Assembly: GCA_028274465.1 (NCBI GenBank)
Contig: CM051457.1
Location: 54,224,425 to 54,288,424, forward strand
Direction: 5' to 3'
Length of the DNA stretch: 64,000 nucleotides
From: Plantago ovata
Lineage: Eukaryota > Streptophyta > Magnoliopsida > Lamiales > Plantaginaceae
Below, in pieces: positions 10,965 through 21,505 of the stretch. How positions within the stretch are numbered: the first letter of the stretch is position 1; the number at the start of each line of letters is the position of its first letter. The position numbers and the translations under genes are program-made. A model generated the notes under the pieces. The model was not told where the DNA came from and searched no databases. It saw nothing but the letters and a program-made list of their open reading frames with translations.

Positions 10965-11404
10965 CTATTGAAGCATTTAGAACCGCTCAGAATCTTGAAG
11001 AATTTTGAAGATCTGAAGACTTGAAGAATTCGAAGATCTGAAGACTAGAAGATTTCTGAAGACTGGTATCTACAAAGGCACATGTTGCTCAGAAAGTGGA
11101 AACTTCAGCAACAGCATTGCATAAGTGAAAATCTGAAAGACAGAGTAGGTTGTGCTTGCTGAAACTGAGACTGACCACTTGCTGATGGAACATATGTGAC
11201 CTCTTGCTGAAAGTACTTGTATTTGCGCTCCAATGTTACTGTTTGAATTCTATTCAAATAAGCATTAAATGCAAAGCTCGCACGCGAAGAACATGAAGAC
11301 TAGAAGACAAACAAGGACGCTGCTGAAAGTACAAAAGCAAGATAGTGACATCTTAAGGATCAAAAGCCTTGGAATTTAAAATTCAAACGGCTCCTTATTT
11401 TCAC

Positions 11405-11412
11405 TATAAATA
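11405..11412 (+). promoter_or_regulatory. LTR TATA box (upstream)
   Basis: TATAAATA in CACTATAAATAGAGG. It is kept in all A, B and E LTRs, for example at 47315-47322. It is the best candidate for the genomic RNA promoter, which would place the hairpin pair at 12148-12240 in the R or U5 part of the transcript. Confidence 0.6.
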
Positions 11413-11996
11413 GAGGTCATCCGGCAAAGAGTTGAAGTGTGTGTCAACAACGTGATCAAACTCTCACTCGTGCTTAAACTCACATACCTTCAAACTCTCT
11501 ATACAGCCATTGATCCGTTCCAAGACTTAAAGCTTGAAAAAAGCTACTTGTGAAGAAGTAGAATTTACACGACTAAGAAATTAGTTAAGTGTTCTTTCTT
11601 TCTTTCGAACAAGAACAAGTCTTGACACCAGAAACAATCAAATTTGTTTACTGCAAAGTATTCAAAGTTTTGTTTCTTAGATTACTTGTTGTAACTGAAT
11701 AAGTTATAATTAAGTTATCTCACCCCAAAACTCTCTAACTGAAAATACACCCTTTCAGGCGTGATATTCAGGGGGAACTTAATCGAGCATAGTTCTGCTG
11801 ATTAAAAGTACCAAGTTTTGTGGAGAACAAGGTTGCGTTCTGTAGATTAGGTAGGAAACGAATCAAGTGTGCTTTGGTTTCTGTTTGAATCGCTTTAGAT
11901 AGGAGTTGTAAGGAACCTCAGTCATATCTTAGTGGATTCATTCCTAGAAAGGACAAAGTGGATTAGTTGAGAGATTACGCCACTCTCAGATACCAC

Positions 11997-12004
11997 TATA
12001 AAAG
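11997..12004 (+). promoter_or_regulatory. Second TATA-like box in LTR
   Basis: TATAAAAG in ACCACTATAAAAGTG, conserved in the E LTR near 40434. Either this or the upstream box could set the transcription start. Confidence 0.4.
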
Positions 12005-12147
12005 TGTTTGTGTGATTTACTTACTGTATTTAGTTTTCAGCAAATCATATCTATCTGTACACAGTCACTCACATCACTTGCTGAAACCTTCATTTACTGA
12101 AAGAAGCACTTACTGTATCAAAGACTTCCGCTCTCTGATTTTAAGTA

Positions 12148-12240
12148 TCAGCAAACTTAGTTACTGAAAAGTAACGTATGCTTGCTGAGAAAGTTAAGTA
12201 TCAGCAAACTCATTACTGAAAAGTAATAAGCACTTGCTGA
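12148..12240 (+). ncRNA. Tandem nested hairpins with GNRA tetraloops
   Basis: Two units. In unit 1, TCAGCAA (12148-12154) pairs with TTGCTGA (12182-12188), enclosing GTTACT (12160-12165), the loop GAAA and AGTAAC (12170-12175). In unit 2, TCAGCAA (12201-12207) pairs with TTGCTGA (12234-12240), enclosing ATTACT, GAAA and AGTAAT (12212-12227). The first inner pair differs (G-C versus A-T) and pairing is kept. The structure is present in every copia LTR of the window. It lies 80-175 bases before the LTR end and so near the primer site in the RNA. A structured RNA role is inferred. Confidence 0.6.
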
Positions 12241-12323
12241 GAAAGTTTTAAACGACGAAAGTTTGAAAAGACTATTCACCCCCCCCCTCTAGTCTTTTCT
12301 TGTTGTTTAAAGGGACCAACAAG

Positions 12324-12335
12324 TGGTATCAGAGC
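12324..12335 (+). promoter_or_regulatory. Primer-binding site of copia A (tRNA-iMet)
   Basis: TGGTATCAGAGC, two bases after the LTR end. It is complementary to the 3' end of plant initiator methionine tRNA, the standard copia primer. 12336-12433 is an untranslated leader with nothing else recognised. Confidence 0.9.
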
Positions 12336-12433
12336 TGGAGGTTCTTTAACCTTCAACACTGAACCTAGATCCCCTTAGGTGCTTTCCGTAAATCACTCTC
12401 ACTTGATCAGTTTGGTAGTGCTTTGCTGACAGG

Positions 12434-14854
12434 ATGTCTTTAGGAGATGCTCCCTTGCTGAAGCTGGAAAATTACGAAAAATGGAGAAACAACATGATGC
12501 TACATCTTGAGGCCATTAGTGATGAGATGGTTACTGTCATTAATGATGGACCTATCAAGATCACTAAGGTTGAAAGGAGTTTCCCTCACAAGACCACTGA
12601 AGCTGGAAAGGAAACTATCTTAGGCGAACCATCGGATACCGTCGTGCCAAAACCAAGAGAGGAATGGACTTCTGACGAAGCTAAGAGATTCCGTCTCGAT
12701 GGCCGAGCAAGAAACATCATCATTCGATCAACTCCGGATACCATACAGTGCAAACTGTGGGGTGCTAAGACTGCAAAGGAAGCTTGGAAAATGGTTCAAG
12801 ATCTTTGTGCTGGATCTGACAAAACCAAGGAAAACAAACTTTAAGTGCTTAAATTAAAGTTTCAAAACTTTAAGCAAGGTACAAACGAGTCACTGGAAGA
12901 CTTGAATTTCAGATTCACAACTCTTGTTAGTGAAATGGCAGCCTTGGGTGTTGGAAACCTTTACACAGATTATGAGAAAGTGAAAACTATCATCAGAAGT
13001 CTGAATCAAGAATGGATCCACACTCAAAATTTCTATTACAATCAAGGAATGCCAGATATTACACCAACAGAGTTGTTCTCTCATCTTGCTACTGTCAATT
13101 ATGAGACAAAGCAAAGAGAAAATGTGTTTGCTGAAAAATCGCAAAACATTGCTCTTGCTGCAAAGCCGTCATCTTCTGAAAAGAAGAATGATAAAGAGCC
13201 TACTGATGAAAACTCTTTGGTTGTTAAAAACATGAAGAAATTCATCAGCAAGGAACTTGAAAGGCGAAAAGCAAAAGAGAAGCTGAAAAAGCATCTTCGT
13301 AACAACTACCATAAGTACAAGAATGAGACTAGCTCGCTGAACAAGCAAGCTCAGCAAGCAACTTCATCAGAAGAACCTGCAGTTGGAAATGATCTATGCT
13401 TTTATTGCAAAAAGCCAGGACACTTCAAAGCTAATTTCCCTTTGCTGAAAGGCAAATCTGCTGAAGAGAAGAAGAAGTTCAAAAGAGCTTTTATTGCTGA
13501 AGAAACGAAGAAGCTTCAAGCAAAAATCGATGCATTGTGTATTGATACTAGCTCCGAAGACAGTGAGGATGAAAGTTCAGACACTGACGATGAAGAAGCC
13601 ACTCTAGACGTGGAGATTGGCAAAGAAGTTTGTGGAATAGCTATGGAAGCTTATCCAGATGTGTCAAACTACGAGTTCACCCTCATGGCCGGTCAGGTAA
13701 ACAACCCTACCTCTGACTCAGACTCAGAAAGTGATGACGAGATTGACCTTGACAAGATTCAAGGAGAAATCGAAAGATTTGAGAAAACTCTGAGCAGACA
13801 GCAAGAGAAACTACAGATTGCTGAAACTCTGACCAAGCAGACTACTGAAAAGTATGTCTTGCTGAAGGAAGAGACAGAAGAAAAGGATGCTGAAATAAGG
13901 CGTCTTAAGAAGTTGATTGCTGAAGCTACAGAGAAGAATTCTCAAATGGCATTAGAATTGGAAGAATATCAGTCCTCAATTCTAAAGTTACTTGCTGAAA
14001 TCCAAGAGATGAAAAAGATGAAAATCAATTTCAAATCTTATGTAGACACAAGTAATACGCTGACTGAACTAAACTCTTATTTGAGAGATCCATCTCAGAA
14101 AGAAGGTTTAGGTGCTACGTATGAAGGTGATGACGTAGAAATCTTGAGTAGAGATAAATCACCGATCTCCTTTGTATGAGATACTGATAGTTGTCTACCA
14201 GAACTCTATCAGTTTGGTCAATCTAAGGTTGCTGAAACATGCAATCAAGTACCTATGACCATAAAGCCCGCTGTTTCTACTCAAAGTAACAAGACTTTAA
14301 AAGGAAAACAGGTTGCTGAGAAGCAAACTGGAAAGAAGAAGGATGTTGTGAATCATCCCGCCAAATAAGTTGCTGAAAAGCAAGTTGTTAAGTCAAAAGG
14401 CAAGATTACTAAAAGTAATCAGAAGACCTTTGCTGACAAACCTGAATCAAGTAAGGTTGCTGACACAAAAGCTCAGCATTCTCCGAAAAGTGGACTCGGT
14501 TTCAAAACCAAGCAAAGACAACTTTTTCACGAGTATAAGCAAAGTCAGCAAAGATACTTCAAAGAGATGAAGAAAATCAAGCCTAAGAGCTCTGAAAAGA
14601 CTCTTAATGCTAGGGCTAGAAGGAACCTTGCTAGAAAAGAACTTACTGAAAAGTATGTTCAGCAAAAAGGTCAACCGAGCAAGACACCACATCAGAAAGT
14701 GGATTTGATCAGCACGAATCAAAAGTCTTTCAGCTCAAAACCTCCTAGTTCCTCAGCAAGTAGAAAACAAGTCAAAGTTGAAAAACTTAAGACATGGGTT
14801 TCCACTGGACGCATTCTTGAACATGTTAATGGACATCCATTATTGGATAATTAA
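12434..14854 (+). pseudogene. gag: Copia A gag (broken)
   Basis: Structural protein that would form the cytoplasmic particle. It starts MSLGDAPLLKLENYEKWRNN, which has the form of the UBN2-type gag N-terminus. After this come a zinc knuckle near 13399-13440 (CFYC...GH) and a long Glu/Lys-rich coiled coil (about 13740-14050), then a Lys-rich tail to 14854. Defects: GAA to TAA at 12842-12844, where B reads through; the last knuckle cysteine is Phe; a stop follows the coiled coil at 14177-14179; and a TAA at about 14366. The tail frame ends LLDN-stop just before pol. The start is supported by the identical start in B. Confidence 0.85.
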
Positions 14855-14877
14855 CTTGTTTGCTCTTGATTTTGCAG
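14798..14877 (+). other. Candidate 80 nt intron joining gag to pol
   Basis: Starts GTTTCC after TGG and ends TTGATTTTGCAG. A TTAAC branch-point-like sequence lies about 25 bases from the acceptor, followed by a T-rich stretch. pol is in a different frame from gag and has no good ATG. Removing exactly this segment joins Trp-TGG to ACT in the pol frame and skips the gag stop. B has the same sites at 50694-50773. The donor is weak, and ribosomal frameshifting or an independent pol start remain possible. Confidence 0.4.
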
Positions 14878-17800
14878 ACTTCAGCCATGGAGACAAACGA
14901 TGCAATCTGGCACTTTGATAGTGGTTGTGGAAAGCACATGACGGGCAACAAGAATAACCTTATAAACTATAGACGGTGGTCTAAAGGTCCAACAATAAGG
15001 TTTGCTGGTGGAGGCTCCGGTTCTACAAAAGGCTACGGTGACGTGAAGTTAGGATGCATAACCATTACTGGAGTTCTTTATGTCAAAAATCTTAAGTTTA
15101 ACCTTTTCAGCATGAGTCAGTTTGGTGACAAAGGATACTTCATCAAAATCAAAAGTGATGAATGTAAACTTATAGATTTCGAGACTAAAAAGGTAATTAT
15201 GATTGCAAGAAGATCAGGAGGCTTGTACACCGTTGATTGGTCTTCAGCAATCGTTGAAAAATGTCTTGTCTCAGATCATGATTGCCTTGCTGAAAAAACA
15301 TGGTTATGGCATAAACGAACAAGTCATCTAAATTTCAAGACGCTGAATAAGCTGTCTAAAAAGGCACTTGTAGTTGGATTACCTAGGGTTACTTTTAAGA
15401 AGGATGGTGTTTGCAATGCATGTCAGCAAGGAAAGCAAACCAAATCTTCTTTAAAGACCAAGGCAGTACCGTCAACTACAAAACCTTTACAACTCTTGCA
15501 CATGGACTTGTTTGAATCTTCTTCAACAAGCTATGCTGGTAAGAAGTATGGTCTAGTCGTGGTAGATGACTATTCAAGATTCACTTGGGTAGTATTCATC
15601 AAGCACAAATCTGAAACCAAGACTGAAATAACTAACTTGCTGAATAAGCTTGAAGTCATGAAAAATGACAAGGTAAAAGTCATAAGGACAGACCATGGTA
15701 CTGAGTTTGTAAACCAGTACATAACTGAATATTGTACCTTAAAAGGTATTCAACATCAGTTATCCTCAGTAAGAACACCACAACAAAATGGTGTTGCTGA
15801 ACGGAAGAATCGCACCCTGAAAGAAGCCGCAATAACAATGCTTGCTGACATTGAAATAAGTGAGGCTTATTGGGTTGAAGCGATTAATACCGCCTGCTAT
15901 ACTCAAAATAGATGTCTGATTACTAAGGAATACAACAAAACTCCTTATGAATTGTTTGTTGGAAGACCTCCTAACATCACTCATCTAAGAGTATTTGGTT
16001 GCAAGTGTTTCGTTCTTAACAATGGTAGAGAATACCTTAGAACATTTCAACCAAAGGCAGACGAAGCGATATTTCTCGGCTACTCCTTGCATAGTAAAGC
16101 TTATAGAGTTTACACCAAAAAGGCACAAAAGATTGAAGAATCAGTGCATGTTGTATTCTACGAAAAGTCACAAGGAGTGCCTGCTGAAGAAGAAATATCA
16201 GAATGTATGAAAAAGTTAATCATACATGAGCAAAAAACTGAATCTAATGCTAGGCAAATCAAGTCAATTGAACTAAATGATGATTCTGACAATGACTCTC
16301 CTCCCCCTAGTCATGACAAGATAAATATAGTTCACGACAAAGAATTTCCAGCAAAAGACGCGGTTGCTCCGGAAGTTGCTGAAATTACGCAATCTCCAGT
16401 GCCTGCTGATGAACTACCTCAATCAAGCAATGCTGAACAAGCAGTTGCTGATGAACAAATCTCAGCAGAGACACAAATTCCCAGTAGTACTGAACAAGTA
16501 CATACTGAAGAGTCACATGCTGATGAGCAAACATATCCTGATCCAACAAGCAGAAAACCTGTTAATAAATGGATTAGAGATCATCCCTCTACGGATATGA
16601 TTGGCGATATTAATAAACGCCAAGTGACTAGATCCAAAGCTACTCATGGACTTGCTGAAGAAGCAATTGTCGTAGAAGTAGAATCATTGTTCTCTTGCTT
16701 TGTTTCAGAAATTGAACCTAAAACCATAGAAGAAGCTTTAAAGCATTCTGAATGGATAAAGACAATGCAAGAAGAACTGGATCAATTTGAAAGAAACAAA
16801 GTCTGGAAACTTGTACCACTTGCTGAAGGCAAGAAAGCTATTGGTACAAAGTGGGTGTTCAGAAACAAGCTGAGTGAGTCTGGTGAAGTAACTAGAAATA
16901 AAGCACGTTTAGTTGCTCAAGGTTACTGTCAGACTGAAGGATTGGACTATGATGAGTCTTATGCACCAGTTGCAAGATTGGATGCAATTAGGCTTTTCTT
17001 GGTCTTTGCTGCTCACAATGACTTCATTGTTTACCAAATGGATGTTAAAAGTGCATTCTTGAACGGTGAACTTGCTGAAGAAGTCTACCTAGAACAACCC
17101 CCTGGCTTTGAACTTCCCTCAGAAATCGAGATGGTATACAAGCTTCAGAAAGCTGTATATGGTCTAAAGCAAGCACCAAGAGCATGGTATGATACCTTGG
17201 CTAAGTTCTGCTGAAAAATGGTTTCAAGAAAGGTGAAGTTGACAAAACCTTATTTACCATGAACCATGATGGTAAAATACTCTTAGTTCAAATTTATGTG
17301 GATGACATAATTTTTGGATCTAAGGACAAGCAACTTTGTGATGATTTTGCCAAACTCATGACAAACAAGTTTGAAATGAGTATGATGGGTAAATTGAATT
17401 ATTTCCTAGGATTGGAAGTCAAGCAACTCAAAGATGGAATATTCATAAATCAAGCAAAGTATGCGAAAGAAATGCTCATAAAATTTAGGATCAAAGAGGA
17501 TGAGAAACCTGAAAAGATCTCTATGAGTGTTGGTACCAAATTGGGCTATACTAAGGAAGATAAAACTGTTGAAGAACACAAGTATAGGAAGCTCATTGGT
17601 TCCTTGTGGTATTTAACAGCAAGTAGACCTGACATTCAGTATGTTGTTTGTGTGTGTGCAAGATTCCAATCTGATCCAAGAGAATCACACTACAAAAAGG
17701 CAATCAAGATACTGAAATATGTCGAAGGTACAGTCAATGTTGGATTATGGTATCCTAAATATTCTGGACTTGAATTGGTTAGTTATTCTGATGCTGATAA

Positions 17801-18245
17801 TGGAGGATCAACTCTTGATAGAAAAAGTACATCAGGAACTTGTCAGTTTTTGGGCACTAGATTAATATCATGGTTCAGCAAGAAGCAAACCTGTGTTGCC
17901 AATTCATCCACTGAATCTGAATACATTGCAGCTGGTTGTTGCACAACTCAAATCGTATGGATTCAGCAACAATTAAGAGATTATGGTATTTCTGCAAAGA
18001 ATACACCAATCTTTTGTGATAATACAAGTGCTATTGCAATCACGCAAAATCCTAAGTTTCACTCAAGGACTAACCACATTGATATTAGACATCATTTCAT
18101 TAGAGATCATGTAGAAAAAGGAGATATTGAGGTTGTGAAAGTAGGCACTGATGATCAGCTTGCTGACATCTTTACAAAGCCCCTACCAGATAATAGGTTC
18201 GCAATGCTAAGGTATAACCTTGGATTGATTGAACTACCTCAATAA
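14860..18245 (+). pseudogene. pol: Copia A pol: protease, integrase, RT, RNase H
   Basis: Domain order is that of copia. The protease motif [11 protein letters not shown] is near residue 18. The integrase has a zinc finger (WHKRTSH...CNAC, about 148-190) and a DDE core (MDLF near 214, RTDHGTEF near 277, NGVAERKNR near 312). A long acidic, repeat-rich linker follows, then reverse transcriptase from IGTKWVF near 660, with YVDD at 17295-17306. RNase H ends with TKPLPDNR. A one-base loss near 17211, compared with E, shifts the frame between fingers and palm, so the protein is split (14860-17214 and 17259-18245). RNase H carries DADN where E has DADH. The integrase wording is closest to Sirevirus types such as SIRE1 (family knowledge). 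Confidence 0.9.
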
Positions 18246-18263
18246 AGGATACATTTGGCAGAA

Positions 18264-18625
18264 TTGTGAAACATGTATTCAGCAAGCCAAAGTATTCTTA
18301 CTTAAAAGCTCCATCTACTAATTTCTCCTAAGAAATGATAAGTCACTACATGTTTGCTGAAACAGGCATTCAGCAAGTAATTCCTTCAAAACGGGTATTT
18401 GCTAGGAAACTTGATCACTTGCTGAGACAGGCACTCAGTAAGAGAAAAACCTTAAGGATTGCTGAAACAGGCATTCAGACAATCAAAGATACTGAAACGA
18501 GTATTCAAGTATCAAGGGAATATTCTGAGACGGGAACTCAGAATAAGAGCAAAACTCATCTCTCAGATTTTACCAAAGGATATCTCAAGTACAAAAGAAT
18601 TTACTGATATGGGAAATCAGAAATA
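18264..18625 (+). ncRNA. Array of about seven hairpins with ACRGGNA-like loops
   Basis: Between pol and ORF3. The clearest are TTGCTGAA/TTCAGCAA with loop ACAGGCA (18354-18376), CTTGCTGAG/CTCAGTAAG with ACAGGCA (18418-18442), ATTGCTGAA with a bulged partner and ACAGGCA (18458-18483), GATACTGAA with a bulged partner (18488-18513), and TATTCTGAG/CTCAGAATA with ACGGGAA (18521-18545). Degenerate units lie at 18264-18286 and 18600-18620. Stems vary but still pair while loops are conserved, the pattern of selected RNA structure. The array is repeated in E at 32742-33095. Function unknown. Confidence 0.65.
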
Positions 18626-19010
18626 TCTTTTAAACTTAAGAAAATATGAGATATCTGAGTAAGGGGGAACTTTCAGCAAGTATCTAGGATGATAATACAA
18701 ACTCGCTGAAAAGATTCTTGTCTATTTCAGCAAGCAATCTAATCCCTTAAAACTCGGTAAAATCAATTTGTGACGTTAATCGGGCATAGATAAACTCGTA
18801 ATAATCATGACATGAAATTCAATCGTGGCCATTGATTAAAAGGAGTTACTAATCTAACGGTTAATAAAACAAAGAGAGAGAGTGCTCTGACGGTTTCAAG
18901 TTAGTGGGCCACTACGCATTTAATGCAAAGGCTCCACTAACGCCGGTGTTTCTCTGTTTTACCCTTGCTGAGAGCTCAAATCGATTGAGTTTCTCACACA
19001 TCAGAGACAC
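18626..19010 (+). other. Region upstream of ORF3 promoter
   Basis: No ORF or recognised element other than scattered TTGCTGA/TCAGCAA motifs. It is conserved with E (33115-33487), so it may hold promoter sites. It includes CTAACGG and the segment TCAAATCGATTGAG. Confidence 0.4.
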
Positions 19011-19019
19011 TATATAAAG
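19011..19019 (+). promoter_or_regulatory. Internal TATA box for ORF3
   Basis: TATATAAAG, 143 bases before the ORF3 ATG. It is conserved with flanks in E (33488-33496) and in the reverse copy (57151-57159). The spacing fits a separate ORF3 transcript with a leader of roughly 110 bases. The start site itself is not visible from sequence. Confidence 0.6.
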
Positions 19020-21211
19020 AAGGAGTTAGAGAAATGACAAAATTCTTTAACTCACATTTCCCTTCTCTGCAAATTTTAGCCTGAATCTACTGTACCTCTG
19101 GTCAAAAAGCAAACTATCTCTTTTCGTACAACATTTTCTTCTCTATATAAGAAATGGCACCCAAGAGACAGTCTTCTAAGTCCTCAAAGTCGTCTAAGGT
19201 TGACAGTGCTGAAACACGCACTGCTCCGGTGACTACTCCTGCAACAAACACAACGAAAGTTGTGTTGAAAAACGATAGAATATCGGAAAAACCTATGCCT
19301 CCGTCATATCTTGACACTGCAAAGTGTGAGATGTTGATGCAATGGGGAGGTTTTGCAAAAGAGAAGTACATTAGGTACTTCTATGAACAAGAACTCGATG
19401 ACGAGAATGAAGAGGCGCTTGAGTTTATCAAGCAGCAAGGCCTCATGCACTTTATATCTGCTCGCACTAAGCAAGTGAGCATGATTGATACAATGGAATT
19501 CTACAACAATGTAGAAATCCAGTCCCTTACTGATAGTAAAGGAGTCACTGAAAAAGTGATCTTTACTACAGTTCAGAACACGCAAATCGTCCTGAAATGG
19601 ACTGATTTAGCGGAAATTTTTCAGATTCCAACCACTGGAATTGAAGATGACGTCACTGCCACTGATGAAGAAATTGAAGCTTTCTACAGTGACGTCAGAA
19701 ATGAGAAAATGAAGAAAGGCGAGATTGCTCCCGTGACTTGGACAAAGCACGTTAAGAGGAAGCATCTCCGCCATTCACTTGGTCTAGTAGCTCTGCTACT
19801 GATAAAAGTTCTTGACTCCCAAGTTGGAGGAATTGACCAAGTAGGCCTAAGAAGATGGCCGCTGCTGATGCATATCCATGAAAATAAAACGGAACTTAAC
19901 TGGGCTAAGTACATTTTCAACAGGCTTGTTGATTGTGTTACTAAGTTCAAGGTAAAGGTAGAAGACAACAAGGTCTCACCTTCCTTTCCATTTATGTATG
20001 GAATAAAGATATGCTACATCCTTGAACATTTCAGGATTCAGCTGAGAAACCCATTGCCAATCAAGAAATCTGTATGCAATGTGGGAAGATCTTTCTACAA
20101 GCAGAATGTACCTAAGACTGCTGGCAAGAAACTTGAAAAATCTAAAAAGACAACAGCTGCAAATGTTGTCAGCACAAGCCAGCAAGAAAGGTATACAACA
20201 ACTGCAGATGTCACCACTCAGCAACTTAGAGATGAAACTGCTGGTGGTGGTGGTGACAAAAATGAAACTGTTGTAGATGATCAACAAGGTAAGTGTACAA
20301 CAGCCGTTGCTGACAATGCAACTACTGACGTACCTGCTGGGAAATCTAACAAGAAAAAGAGGAAAGCTGATGATGACATTCAGACTGCAGCGTCATCAGC
20401 AAATCCCGTACCAAAGAGGAAAAGGACAGGCAACACAAGGAAGAAAACACTGGCTCGCAAGTCAGTTCCTATTGTCCAAGACCTATCAGACAATTCCCAG
20501 ACAAATTTTCCAGTAGATGTTGACAAGGTAGTTACTGAAGCCTATGTCAGCAACATTGAAGTGTTTGCGGAAGCCTTCAATGATCGACTCAACGTTGATC
20601 CGTCTACTGAGAATATACCACAAGGCAGTGGAAATGAAATTCCTGCCCAAGTCCCAGATATCTACATTGTAGATAATCTAGATGATCAGACTATGGAACC
20701 AGCAAGTGATATTGCTGCTGATCTGCAAAGAGCGGCACTTGCTGATACTGCTGAAAAGATGGTTGCTGAACAAGCAACTCATCAAGTTGCTGAAACCCCG
20801 CTTGCTGAAGGACCAGTTGCTGAGACAACAATGGTTCAAGTTCCAGAAGTTGCTGAAACACAAGAAGCACTATTCAACGACGCATCTCGTGATGCTGAGA
20901 ATACTGGCCCAAGTTCACCGAAGACATCAATCGACAAAGTCCAGCTTGTACTGGAAGCTATAAGCCAACAAATGGAGTTGGAGATTGAAGAATCATCCAA
21001 CAAATCCATTGATGTCTTCATGACAAGCAGTGAGCTTAAAGGTCAAGATGCTTCTGCTCAACTTGTCATTTCAGAGACAAGGGAGATTGCTGAAACCGCA
21101 CAGCTTTCTCAAACAAAGCAAGACAAGAAGTCTGCTGAAGAAACAGTCCAAGAAGCTGAAGAAACTGTTAATGCTGAAAGGACTGAGCCACAACCTGTCC
21201 TTCTTCAGCAG

Positions 21212-21286
21212 GTAGTTAATTCAACCATCAGTAAAACTTCAAATTCTGAAAGTTATTCTTTTGCTAATATTATATTATCTCTACAG
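21212..21286 (+). other. ORF3 intron 1 (75 nt) in A
   Basis: CAG/GTAGTTAAT at the 5' end and ATCTCTACAG/A at the 3' end, with TGCTAAT as a likely branch site. AT-rich inside GC-richer exons. The equivalents are 75 nt in E (35695-35769) and 77 nt in B (29192-29268, minus). Retention would shift the frame in B; removal keeps it. Confidence 0.65.
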
Positions 21287-21355
21287 AGTTCTCAAGATGC
21301 AAGTCAGATGGTTGCTGAAGCCTCTGCACCAGAACCAACACTCCCTGCTCAGCAG

Positions 21356-21427
21356 GTAGTTAATGTTTTTGGTAATAAAACTAAGTTTGACAGCTTAGTA
21401 CTTGTATCTAACTCAAATTTATTTCAG
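21356..21427 (+). other. ORF3 intron 2 (72 nt) in A
   Basis: CAG/GTAGTTAAT to TTTATTTCAG/GATG. It is 72 nt in E (35839-35910) and 71 nt in B (29052-29122, minus), so again only removal keeps the frame in B. Confidence 0.65.
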
Positions 21428-21505
21428 GATGAACAAATGGAGGATGCTACTCACGCTCCTCAAGGAATGGAAATTGTACAACATGAGCTTGCTGAATCTC
21501 AGCAG

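Larger units (their letters stand above)
10717..12321 (+). repeat. 5' LTR of copia A
   Basis: 1,605 bases from TGTTAGGAAACTTG to GGGACCAACA, preceded by GTATT and followed by the primer site. It contains two hairpin units in its first third (10900-10964), a GAAGA-rich stretch, two TATA-like boxes and a tandem pair of GNRA hairpins (12148-12240). A run of nine C lies near the end (12279-12287). The 3' LTR of A at 44400-45999 is very similar. Confidence 0.92.

Noticed and set aside
12324..12335. tRNA gene at the TGGTATCAGAGC sites
   Set aside because: Only a 12-base complement of the tRNA 3' end is present; it is a primer-binding site.
18264..18625. CRISPR-like array (regular short repeats)
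   Set aside because: Units are hairpins with unequal spacing and no constant repeat or spacer pattern, in a plant retroelement.
20284..20292. Perfect-looking splice donor AG/GTAAGT in A ORF3
   Set aside because: No matching acceptor that keeps frame, and the region is not conserved in E; probably chance.
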